Program-made: the position numbers and the translations under genes
Source: Artemisia argyi
Taxonomy: Eukaryota > Streptophyta > Magnoliopsida > Asterales > Asteraceae
NCBI GenBank assembly: GCA_030686995.1
Contig: CM060706.1
Span: 142,685,505 to 142,749,504, forward strand
Direction: 5' to 3'
DNA length: 64,000 bases
The notes under the pieces: model-generated
The model's input: the letters and a program-made list of their open reading frames with translations, nothing else
The model's database searches: none
Told to the model about the DNA's origin: nothing
In this document: positions 36,324-47,900 of the stretch, in pieces
How the letters are laid out: each line of letters opens with the position of its first letter
How positions within the stretch are numbered: the stretch's first letter is position 1

Positions 36324-36867
36324 TGATGAGTGTGTAAATACTCATCATTTTTATCGTATCTGAACTGCCAAAACATCCAAAAACACTCAGAAATGCATCA
36401 AAATACAGAATTTATCCCAAAAGTGTGTTTTATATGTTTTTGATGCAAAATGTTTAAAAACAAATGAAAAACGAACAAAGTTTGCACAATTGGCAGTTTC
36501 AGTCCCTCAAGTTTCAAAAATTGACAAAACTAGTCCCTGGAAGTTTGAAATGAAAGAAAAGTCACCCCAAGTCCTTTGGAATTCAAAAATTGTCATAACA
36601 AGTCCTTGGGTGAAAAGTTTGAGAAAATTACATGTTTGGTCCCTGCAGTTTGAAAAATGACAAAATTGGTCCTCGGGGTTTCAAAATTTGGAAAATTGAA
36701 ATTATGGTCTTTGGTTATTATTATATGGCAAATTTAGTCCTTGGTTACCACTTTGAAAAAGTTACAAACCAGACCCCTAACTTTCAGTGAATTACATTTT
36801 TGGTCCTTGTGAATTTCACACTAAATACCAAACGGATCCTAATGTTTTACTACTCCCTTTAATCCAA
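36324..36867 (+). mobile_element. 3' LTR of element C, truncated (copy C2)
   Basis: The first 544 bp of LTR-C, starting TGATGAGTGTG. It breaks off at TTTAATCCAA, where C1 continues AATAAAACAAC. Confidence 0.9.
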
Positions 36868-37767
36868 TATTTCCCTAAATCGTTCCTTTTGTCATTTTAG
36901 GTACTTTTGGAGTGAATTCTGGAAAATGGAAGCATTTTGGACGTTTTTGGAGCATAAAAGTGAAGAAAACGGCAAAGTCTTAATTTTCCTTGCTGGGAAC
37001 AGTATCTGACGGCGTCAAGAGTCTTCATGTGACGGCGACAAGAGTAAAACAAGAGGTGGAAGTGGTGATGGTCCAGAGAAAACGTGACGGCGTCACGTAT
37101 GGCCGTCATGGTTCAAGATATGGTGACTGCCCAGAGTAATATTACACATGACGGCATCAAATCTGGATCTAAGCAATCCGATCTCATTATGGGCGGCGAG
37201 TTGACGGCGTCAGAAATTCCTTCTTGACGCCGTCACCCTGTAAAATCTATATATAGTTTTGCAATTTTCATTCATTAGAAAGGGACAAGTATGGTGTAAC
37301 TTTGGAGAAACCCTAGCACGAATATTACTACTTTTTCAAGGGTTTTTACCCTTTGAAACCTTTCATGTCAATTTGAGATAAGTACTCTTTCAATTCAGTC
37401 AATATGTCTATGTGTTGCTTGAATATATCTTACGCTTGTCTTGAATTTAACATGCTAGGCTAGATCTCTTGTGTGTTTGCTTAGATGTAGTGAAACCTAG
37501 ATGTTGATTATGGGTTGATTGTTTGTTTATAGTTGTTACGGATGAATGATTTCGATGTTAGGCTTAAGAAAACTGGCCAACCTCATATATGGTAACGTGC
37601 TTGAACATCTTAAGAAACATGAACCAATGCGTACTAGGTTATTATGGTTGTATTTAATGCATGAGCGAATTCTAATGATCCCATGTTAGGAGCTTTTAAC
37701 GGCTCGACATAGGAGTGAAGTAGGAGCTTATAGAGTTGGGGAAGTACGTACGCCACCCCACGAATGG
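36866..37767 (+). mobile_element. Duplicated LTR-B fragment
   Basis: LTR-B from its 67th base (AATATTTCCC) to the AATGG at 37763-37767. It keeps the TGACG array and TATA box. At several sites (TTTCCC, CACCCTG, TTGCTTG, TTACGC, GAATGAT) it agrees with the 5' LTR of B and not with 24154-25121. Confidence 0.85.
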
Positions 37768-40700
37768 TGATGAGTGTGTAAATACTCATCATTTTTATCG
37801 TATCTGAACTGCCAAAACATCCAAAAACACTGAGAAATGCATCAAAATACAGAATTTATCCCAAAAGTGTGTTTTATATGTTTCAGATGCAAAATGTTTA
37901 AAAACAAATGAAAAACGAACAAAGTTTGCACAATTGGCAGTTTCAGTCCCTAAAGTTTCAAAAATTGACAAAACTAGTCCCTGGAAGTTTGAAATGAAAG
38001 AAAAGTCACCCCAAGTCCTTTGGAATTCAAAAATTGTCAAAACAAGTCCTTGGGTGAAAAGTTTGAGAAAATTACATGTTTGGCCCCTGCAGTTTGAAAA
38101 ATGACAAAATTGGTCCTCGGGGTTTCAAAATTTGGAAAATTGAAATTATGGTCTTTGGTTATTATTATATGGCAAATTTAGTCCTTGGTTACCACTTTGA
38201 AAAATTTACAAACCAGACCCCTAACTTTCAGTGAATTACATTTTTGGTCCTCGTGAATTTCACACTAAATACCAAACGGATCCTAATGTTTTACTACTCC
38301 CTTTAATCCAAAATAAAACAACAACCCAATCCAGCCCACTCCAAACTCCCAGCCCACCACACAAGCCCAACATCCACCCAAAAATAATTCCCCCGTTTTT
38401 ATAATACCCCAGTCAACTCCCCACCTTTGACCACCCCTTCCACATCACCTCCCCACTTCCCTGCTACCAGCCAAACCCCCCCCCCCCATCATAACCCTAG
38501 CCTGCTACCACCTCTGATTACACTCAACCCCCCCCCCCCTCCTACTCCAAACCAAACACAAACCTCCAAATAACTCCCTGGCATCAATAATATCAAGAAA
38601 CAGACAAAGGCAAATTCGGCGCCAAAAACATTTGAACGGCCAAGATGCAATATCTTAATCCAATGGTCAAGAGTAGAAGCTGGAAAGAGTCCAAAGCCCT
38701 CAAAACCCTTATTTGGAAGCTATAAAAGAGGAAGGAAACAGTGGAGCAGTTTGGTTAGATTTGAGAGTTAATTTAGTTATTTCAAGAATTGTAATTTCAA
38801 ATTTTAATTAAGTTTCAGTTGTAATGTATTTCATTTATCATTAATATAAGTTGCATTTTCAGAAATTCAAGCTTCATTTTATATTTCAGTTGCCTTAAAA
38901 ATACAAACAAAAAAAAATTAAATAAATATAAAAAAAAATACAAGAAAAGAGAAGAAGATGGTGCAGAGCTGAATCAGAAATTGGAATGGATATATTAGTG
39001 CTCTGTGGAGAGCTATAGGGTGTTCTTTGGCCTGGTTCTCAGTGTTGTGTCAGGATGCAATTTGTAAGCCTATTTCTTTCATTTATGCAAAGTTCACTAT
39101 GATTTGCTTGTTGTAATTAGATTTGTTCTAGTTGATGTTTACATGGGTGGTTTATCTGTTTGAAGGTGTTGGATGTTTGCTGATATAAATTTATTTACTA
39201 AATTTCATGGTTGGTAGATTTTTGCATTTCACTCCTGTCTTAGTGTAATTAGCATAAGCTCATTGTACTGCTCATAGTTTAGCTTATTTAAGTTATTTAT
39301 ACTAATTAAGTCATAATGTCATGCTTAAATCAGTAGGATAGTTTTAATTCTCTTAAATCCTTTGAAAACTTAAAACAGACTATGCTTAAAGGGGTGTTTG
39401 GTTTAAGCTAGTCTGCTGAGTGTTTGTGGTTAATTGAGGTAATATTTGGTTCAGTTGTCTCACCTAGGCCTTAGTTCACTGATTTCTCAAGTTATTTTTG
39501 TAGTTGCATAGAGAAAAGTCAAAATCATCCATGATTGTCTCTTCATTGATGACCTGTTAGGATTTTTGTGAGATTGATCATCACTGTCAGTTCATAAGTT
39601 GTTAAGTTAGCTAAATATTAGTACATTTCAACTTATCACAACATAATCAATCATAAAAACCGTTCCTAATCTCACTAAAGTCAAATCTTTTGCAAAACCT
39701 TTAAAAGTCAAAGTGCAAACTTTTCAATTTAGTCAATTAGTACAGATCTTGCACAAGGTTTGTTAGGAATTGGAAATCCAAATCTTTTGTTGTTTTGTGT
39801 TATTTGATTGCTTGTTTACATATTCCAACAAGAAACTCTGATTTTGGACTTAATTTTCTTATTAATAAGCTTGCTCAAAAGTTGTCTGTGAACCAAAAGG
39901 ATCCCCTGTGCACAGTTGCACAATTCACTTTATTAAGCTCATAACTTTTTCATTAATTAGCTTTGGTTTGTAGTAAGTGGTGATTTGTGAAGCCCTTCTG
40001 GCTTATGTGTGATATATGCTATCTGTTTTCTCTTTTTTTGCTTATTTGGTCTGCTTATTTTGTGATAAATGTTCTCCAAATCCACTTATTACACTCAGTC
40101 ATCAGTGTAGTTAGTCAGTTTCCAAAAGCTCATAAAGGACTTAAAACTTGGACTTAGCTGGTGATTGTTGGTTCCTTGAGGAGCTTATCCATCATTCTAG
40201 TTGGTTCAATGCTTATTTTTCATTTTCAAGCTTATTCTATAAGCCTGCTAGTGGCTTCTTGTTTGTCTCATTCACTATGTGAACTGGGAAAATTCAGTGT
40301 AGTATAGGCTTGCTCACAAGCCCTTTATAAGCTCACTAGTAGTCACTACTGTACAAGCTTAAGTTTTTTTACCTTAGCTTATTTAGTTCCCATTATTGAC
40401 CTATTCACACTGACCAAATTTGAACATCCAGTTCTTGTGACCAAGTTCTCACCCCCACCAAGACTTCAATAATAAGCCATAAGCCAGGCTTATTGGCTTA
40501 TTTTGAAGTTGGGCTGGTATCCTTGAAAGGTCAAAAGTTTATTTGGACCTTCTTTCACCTCTGTGGACCCCACAGAAGTCCAAAACCCTTGCTTGAGGCC
40601 TGTTTGGATCAGGAAAATGGGAACTGCTTATTGCTTGTTTATGGATTATGTCAGTTAGCTTGTTAGGTAATTCCAGTTTATTTTAGTCACATTCAGTGTA

Positions 40701-41717
40701 CTCTAGCTTAATCTAATCTTAATATTCAGTTGGTAGCTCATTCCTAGCCTTTTTGAGTTCAAAATTTCATAATTAGCTTAGTAAGCTTGGCTGGTAAGCA
40801 AATAAGCCCACCAAGAGCTTATTTTTGAGTTTCATAAAAAGTACCTTCACATTAGTTGTTTAATTTCAGTTATAAATTAGTTGTGTAAAAGAAAAATTGG
40901 AAAAAGACAAAAATTTAGAAAGATATAGCTTCTATTTAAGCCATTTTGGCTTATTCTCTGCTTATTTTAAGCACTTTTCATTTTTAAATTTTTCTTAGGT
41001 TCCTTTTTAGTTAAAATAATTTTAGGAATTTTTTCAGATTTTTCCTTGTTAATTTAGTATTTTTATAATTTATTTTAGTTTAAATTAATTAAATAATTAG
41101 TTTTAATTAATATTAAATAATTAAAAAGTAGAAAAATTAGGTTTTCTGTTTTAAAATTAGTTTTATAATATTTTAGATTTTTCTAAATTTAATTTTCATT
41201 TTTCTAATTAATTTTCATAATTAATTAATAATTAGTGTAATTTAGTTAATTAAAAAGTAATTAATAATTAGTAATTAATTAAATAGTGTTAAAAATAATT
41301 TTAATTTTCTAAAAATTTTCTTAAGTCATTAGGATTGTAATAATATAATTTTCACGTTCGTAGGACTTTATTTGCTCTCGTTTCACTTTTTATTTTGCGC
41401 GTTCGCGTTTATTTTAAATCCAAACGCGCGTTTTTAGGTTAACTTACGTTTCTAGGTAATCTGATCATCAGTGATTGTTCCATTAGTGTTTCTAAGCCAT
41501 TGTCAATCATAATCTCGTAGTTTAATCATAATAATCAAATTCCTGATTCTCATGTTAAATCACCCGATCACTTTAAACGTTTTTGAATACAATTGTTTAC
41601 CTCGCTGGGACATAACAACCCGGGAATACACTGTACTCCTTGGTTAGTTGGTTTTAGACGTTTGAATTGGTTGACCACTCACATTGGAAAACTTAGTTGA
41701 CCGTTTGTGACCAATCA
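37768..41717 (+). mobile_element. LTR-C, full length (copy C3)
   Basis: 3950 bp from TGATGAGTG to GTGACCAATCA, flanked on both sides by AATGG (37763-37767 and 41718-41722). Alone it would pass as a solo LTR. It lacks about 60 bp that C1 has near 27715-27780. Together with 36866-37767 it repeats 24225-29127. Confidence 0.88.
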
Positions 41718-41722
41718 AATGG

Positions 41723-42178
41723 TATTAAGGTATACAACCCGTCATCCATGCAATTGTAACAAACTATCAACCTGTAAAAGATATCTAGGGAGTAATGAAA
41801 CCTAAGTAAACACAATTCTCCCCATTATTGTTCACACCACATTAGTAATTAGATTTATTTTCATTTCTGTTATTTTATTTTGATTGCGTCTTAGTTATTG
41901 GGTTCGTTGATTAGCAACTAATTCCGCCCACTCTTCCAAAAACCGAGATTTTAATTGCTTTCATAAAATATAAAAAAATACAAAAAGAATCATCCCTCTC
42001 CTCTAGACCTAGTTTTTAGGTTTTCTAATCCTAGCGACACTATTCCTGTGTTGAAAGATCAATCCCCCGGTACTTGTCACTATACTATACTACAAAGATC
42101 AGGTACACTGCCTGGTGGGGGTTGTAAGCTTCTCGAGATCCCTCGAGAGGTAAAGCCTAGTGCGATTCCCACGTATCA
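41723..42178 (+). mobile_element. 3' LTR of element B, second part
   Basis: The last 456 bp of LTR-B, starting TATTAAGG and ending CCCACGTATCA, followed by the ATATC half of B's target duplication and then by A coding sequence. Confidence 0.9.
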
Positions 42179-42183
42179 ATATC

Positions 42184-42980
42184 CGATTGACAATTCGAAT
42201 GATCGTGTTGAGATGTTCCTCGATTCTGACGATGATGATACTTTATCTTGTGGAGACATCGATTACGTGGATGAAGTACCTTCTAAGCTCGTCAGCTTAG
42301 AAGAAGAGAATTATGTTGAAAACGAAGTTGAATTCGATCATCCTAAAGATATTGATGACCTTGTTCCAAGGGTTTCCGAAACATTCAATATGACTTTCAC
42401 AAATCCGTTATTTGATTTCGATTTGGAATTGACTCTTGATAATCCAATCTTCGATATTCCTTATGATGAGTCCGAAATGAAACCCGAGGTCCAGGATTCA
42501 CATAACATGATTGATTCTCCTCACGAGAAGTTATCCGATGAACTTACTCATACCATTTCTCCACCGGATATTGAAAATGACGAGAATGGCCTTCAAAGAA
42601 ACGAGCTTACTGAAGAAATACATAATGGTGATTTACCTTCCGATGCTGATTCATCTCTCTTCAATTTACCATCTTCTCGTCTACCGGCGAAACCACCTGA
42701 TGTAGATTTTGGATCAGAAACGAATGAAGATATTTTTGGAGTGGTGGACGAAATTTATAAACATGATGTTCCTATGCTTGATATTTTACCCACCCAACCC
42801 ACCCGTGATTCTGAACTTGACTTTGCTTTTATCATCCGGGTGTTTCAACCATTCTTTGCTTATCCCATCATTTCTTCACTTTTCCACTCCACCGGGAGTG
42901 AGGATACCGTCTTTGACCCCGACATCTCCGTTTTACGTGCCGGGTGTCTGTTCCATCTGCTCTCCCCAAGGACAACTTAA
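42184..42980 (+). CDS. Element A ORF, second part
   Basis: Resumes the frame interrupted at 8027. Codon phase is preserved across the insertion once one duplication is discounted. The roughly 265 codons are strongly acidic (EMFLDSDDDD at the start) without a catalytic motif. They end ...LLSPRTT with a TAA at 42978-42980. The bases around the stop (CCCCAAGGACAA) match those at the end of pol in C, so this looks like the pol 3' border after loss of RT-IN. An upstream ATG in the LTR-B sequence (42048) is an accident of the insertion. Confidence 0.7.
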
Positions 42981-44914
42981 TTCGGGGATCGAGTCAAGCT
43001 TATGTGACTCGGTAATAAAAAACAAGCGCTTCGTGGGAGGCACCCCATGCTTATCCATTTTCATTTTCTTAATTTTTCTATTTTCTTAAGTAAAGTGACG
43101 TGAGGGGGGCGACCCTTTCCAAACTCGTGTTTTCGTGGTTGTTTGTGAATGTTCAGGAATTTCCCCGAAGTTTGAGGACTCTCGTGCTTGTGGTTTGTCG
43201 TTCTCTCCACTCGAGTCTCATTCTTCGCTGCTCTTTTGGAAATTCAACATATCCAAAATCTTATCGACTAACGTTTATCTCTTGGCATACTTAATAAATG
43301 GCCTTAGATTTTTCGTAAAGACTACCCGTACCGTTAAAACATTGAGGACAATGTTTCACTTTAGTCTGGGGGTGAATCTTCGATTCGATTTGACCTGACA
43401 CCTTCGTCTGAGCTGTTAACTTACGCAACTCCGTTTTTCCACCAAAATTTAAAATTTTTGTCACCTTCTTATTGTAAAAAAAGTGATATATGATATGAAT
43501 AATAAGATTTGGCTCCTTGTTTTGACTTTCCTACCGGCGAGAGTAGAAATAAATGTTTCGACTTGACCGGGCGTGTTGAGCCCTAGCTCGTCTCCCTTAA
43601 CCAATATAATCAAAAGATTATGGCTAAGCATCCGCAGATCTCATTACTTGGGATTTTAAATTTGCGGAGATCGAGGAATGATAGAATTTATTTATAAGTT
43701 TCGTGCTAAACGTAGAGTAGTTGGATCTCTTTAGAGCCCACGAAGGGTACTTGTGGCCTCCTTGTTCCCACAAGATTGCACACCAATAATAATAGATCTC
43801 TAGGATTAATTAAGTGTATAGGGTTTGGGCAATACTTAGTTTTTTCTCGTTCCTAACAAAATCTCTGCATATGGGGGTTTGGTACACATAGGGGTACTGC
43901 CAGTGTTACGGTGAAATCGACTATTGCATCTTGCCAGTTCGCAGCCGATGTTGTGATCTTAGTAAAGGCCGTAGGACTCAGGGTTTGGCATATGATTATG
44001 AATATCAATAATAATAATCCAAAGCCAAATAAAAGGTAGAGGAATCCAAAGCTATAAAAAGCAGAGGATATAAATCCGAAGTCATAATAAAGATCTTACA
44101 TCTTGGCGGCTCCTAAACCGTTGTTGTAAAAGAAATAAAGGACTAAGGACCAAATGTTATTAAAATGCTTATAATTACAAAAATGCCAAGCTTCGACTCC
44201 GGGGGTTTTCCTAATAAAAAGCTTTCATTTCGGGTCTCAAACATGGGATGTCTCGGCTGTAAATAAAAAGGGGGCTCCCACAAATTGTATTAAATCAGAG
44301 ACCTTCATGTGGACCCGATTTCTGTATGCAGGGATTTTCGAAGGAAAGTTTGGAAACTATTTAGCGTTCAAATTTTATGCTCTTATCGGACTAACAAATA
44401 TCAAAACGAGAAAATATGAAGCAATTCATTTCTCACAAATTAAAATCTTGAGATACCAAACTTAGAAACTGGGAACAAGCGGTAATTACACAAGTAACTT
44501 TTGTAGGTAGTGTCAGCATCTAACTTGTGGATAAACAATGATCTTGATTTTACGCCTAGTTTGGGAGCTTGTGAAAAATCAAGGATGACGATTTTTATCC
44601 GTATGGTCTCTTCTCTGTTAGAAGTGTTTCTACTCGTAGACCCTGAAAGTTATCAACAGATAAGAATTGATAATGAAAGTCAAGGCAAACCGTCACATAT
44701 ATAAAAATGAAAAATACAAAAATAGTAGTAGTAGTTATTATTCCTGAAAATCAGAAAATGGAGCGTTTTTGAGAATAAATGATTTTAATATCTCTTTTAA
44801 ACATCATTGCTACTTTACAACGTCAGTAAAGAGAGGTTTTGAAATTATTTATCTCTTAAGCGTGAGGTGATGACATTGCGTGAGGACACGACAATACCTT
44901 AGTCTGGGGAATTT
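42981..44914 (+). other. Element A 3' non-coding region with two PPT-like sites
   Basis: ATTGAGGACAATGTTTC and AGTCTGGGGGTGAA at 43341-43375 form an internal PPT-like site. The terminal PPT TTAGTCTGGGGAATTT precedes the 3' LTR. Between them is about 1.5 kb with no ORF I would support. Confidence 0.65.
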
Positions 44915-47900
44915 TGATGTGTGCTTTTTCACACATCCTTTTAAGCCTTAAATCAGACCAAATACTAACCAAATATGCCAAGAGAATGTGTGTTTTTGTA
45001 TTTGTGTATGTGCAGGTACGGATATGTGAAAAATGAACAAAAAATAAAGCAAAACCGACAAAAACGAGCACGAGATTTGAAAAAGGTCAAAAGCCGGAGC
45101 CGGGGAAGCAAAATGACAAAAGAAAGCTTAAAGTATCATTAGAAGTCCTCAAAGAATCATCAAGTTGCATGAATGGTCCTTGATCAAAGTTTGAAGAGTT
45201 GGCAATTTTAGTCCCTTTACTTCCTCATATTGACAATTATGGTCCCTTGACGAATTTTCAGAAGAAAAGTAAAAAACAACCCTCCAAGAATTCAGAAAAG
45301 TCAAGAAATACCCTTGGAAGAAACTTTTGAATGATTTACAGATTTGGTCCCTGGAATTTTCTGAATTACAATATTGGTCCTTGTTTAGAATTACTACTTT
45401 AATACTACATGGATCCAATCCAAAGCAATACTAATCCACAAATCCTTGCCTTGGCCCAATACCATACACCAGCCCATCACCCTAACCTAATACCCGATCC
45501 AATCCACCACTTATACCCACGGTCAACTAATCCCAACCCGGTCAACCCTCCTAATAATAAAAATACCCCAATCCCATTTTACCGCCCCCCAAATTCAACT
45601 CCCTACCCAGATTTCACTGTTCCTAGAACCCTAATTACCCCTCCCACCAAATTACCCCACTTAAATAATAATTACCCTATGATTGGTGTTTCTAGAAGCT
45701 GACAGGGTGTCAGGGAGGCCAGGAGCATACGTGGACCAATAGAAATGCACACGGAGGATTCACAATGCATATGCACATGATCCAAGGGACCAAATTCACG
45801 CGTGTGATTGAAGCATGAATCAAGGGACGAGATTCGAGAAATGAAACACAGGTCTATAAGGCTTTCCTCAACCCTAGCAGGCTCTCATCTCAACTATACA
45901 TACCCCCTCATGTCACAGTTGTATGCGTGTAGGTTTTTAGTCTTGTTTAGTATTTCTATTTTTAAAATCTATTGTAATTCTCATTTCCAAGTATTGTTGA
46001 TGAGTGCTCAAACACTCATCATTTTTGATCAAATCTGAGCTGCAAAACATTTAAAAACAATAGAAAAGGCATCAAAATACTGAAAATATCCCAGGGATTG
46101 TGTTTTATATGTTCTAAATGCAAAATGAGTAAAAACAAATGAAAAATGATCAAAGTTTGCAAAATTGGCAGTTTCAGTCTCCCAAGTTTTAAAACTTTTC
46201 ACAATTAGTCCCTATGCATTTATTTTGAAAGATAAGTCAACCCCAAGTCTTTTGAAAGTCAAATATTACAAAATATGATACTTGGGTCTAAAGTTTCAAA
46301 AGTTACATGTTTAGTCCCTCAAGTTTCAATATTGGCAAAATTAGTCCCTGGGAATTTTGAAAAATGGAAAATTGCAAATTTGGTTCTTGGATTATTGGTA
46401 CTTGGCATAATTAGTCCTTTGGAGTACTTTGGGAAATGTACATTTTCAGTCCTTGCATTTTTCACAAATTGCAAAAATGGTCCTTGTGATATAACATAAA
46501 CCAAACGGACCCTTCTTTTTATTACCACCCAATCCAAAACCAAACACAATCCAAGCCCAACACCCCCTAAGCCCAAAACCACCCCAACCCTTTTAATATA
46601 TACCCCGGTCAACAAGTCAACCCCAGGGTCAAACTAACCAGTCAAACACCTTCTCCCCCACACCTTTCCACCTAAAACCTGCTACTTTGTCTCCCTCCTC
46701 CTCCCACCTTTTCACCAACACGCCCACCATCATTAATACATCTCAACTACCAAACCAACCCCCCCCCCCTCTCCATTTAATGAACCTACCAGCTCCACTA
46801 AAATTGCCCGTTTGTCTTTTTGGCGCCAATTTTCAATCAAGGGCCAGGATTGATTGAATCCCAAATTAATGGTGAGGATATGGTCAAGGGTCAACAAGAA
46901 GACCACGGGGACTACCAATTTGCAAGTGGAACTCACATGGAAGCTTGGAGTGCTTAGTTTCAAATCGTATTATATATAGTAGCTATTGTAAGCCTCATAA
47001 GGCATGTAGGGATTGTAATTAGTTAATGTAGTATTTGTTTTATCCTTTGTACTCTGTTTTAAATCAATGAAAGTGCAATTTTCAGTTTAGCTCTTGTTTC
47101 TAAATTTCAAGTTTTATTCAAGATTTTCAAAGCTTAATATAAGTTCATTAAGATGTTATAAGTAATAATAAGCTCATATAAGTTAACTCAGATGCTCAAA
47201 TGATAAGAAAAACTCAAAAACAATAATCAACTTACTCTCATAAACTCACAGGTTACCTTTCCATGTTGTGGAAGCTTTAGGAAGCACCAAGTAATGGAAT
47301 TGGTGGATGGATTGTTACCTAGCTTATCTTTGATAAGCTAGGAGCTTGTTGCAGCTTGAAGAGGCCCTAGTATCAGCTAGGTTCAAGGTTTAAGGCTCTT
47401 TGTATCAAAATTTGGAATTTTAGTGTAAAAGTGCTTATCCTGTGATAGTGATTGATAGTGCTTAATTGTTGCTTGTTTTTACTTATTCTGTATTGCAATT
47501 GCTTATTAGATAGATTCTAGTTTAAAGTTGTAGCTTTGGTTAAGTTTTCAGTAGATTTCATAAAAATTAAAAGTTATCAGGATGTTTGGCTTTGCTGCAT
47601 ATTCTGTGAACCAGGATGTGTGAATGGTTGTTGTTGGCTTATACATGCTTCATTAGTATCAAATAGTCCATTCAAGTCATAAAAACCAGCAATATTTGCA
47701 TCAAAAGTCAAAATCACTTGTGGTCTCATCTTTTTAGCTATCTGTCAGGAATTCAAGGTTCCACAAGCACCATTTTAGTTCATTAGTTGTCAAGTTAACT
47801 TGTTTAAGTCTTATTACATCTTAATATATCATAATTAGTCAGTAAGGTTGGGTCAAATCTCATTTTAGTCAACTTAGCTCATAATTGAATAAAGTCAAAT

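Larger units (their letters stand above)
25122..36867 (+). mobile_element. Element C: Athila-like Ty3/gypsy retrotransposon with full gag-pol, 3' LTR truncated
   Basis: It is inserted in B's 3' LTR at AATGG. 5' LTR 25122-29127, tRNA-Asp-type PBS 29133-29150, gag-pol 29768-35440 in one frame, non-coding tail, PPT 36311-36323, then only 544 bp of 3' LTR before a junction with LTR-B sequence. The gag type, the fusion of gag and pol, the tRNA-Asp primer and the 4-kb LTR point to the Athila lineage. No envelope-like ORF is present. Confidence 0.88.
8028..42178 (+). mobile_element. Element B: non-autonomous gag-protease LTR retrotransposon inserted in A
   Basis: LTRs are at 8028-9451 (1424 bp) and 24154-25121 plus 41723-42178 (968 + 456 = 1424 bp), the second split by element C. 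The flanking 5 bp are ATCTC (8023-8027) and ATATC (42179-42183), a target duplication with one mismatch. Removing B and one duplication keeps A's reading frame. The interior codes gag and a protease-like domain only. No RT, RNase H or integrase core is found in B itself or in its reverse relative. The family resembles Asteraceae elements whose gag is often deposited as 'MAK10-like protein', a recollection that a search should confirm. Confidence 0.85.

Noticed and set aside
37763..41722. C3 as an independent solo LTR insertion
   Set aside because: It has matching AATGG on both sides, but the same site and the same flanking LTR-B occur at 25117, and the left junction at 36866 is chimeric. A duplication explains it better than two hits at one site.
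42048..42183. ATG at 42048 as the start of the ORF ending at 42980
   Set aside because: This part lies in the end of LTR-B and the target duplication. It reads through by chance. The true upstream coding sequence is at 6650-8027.
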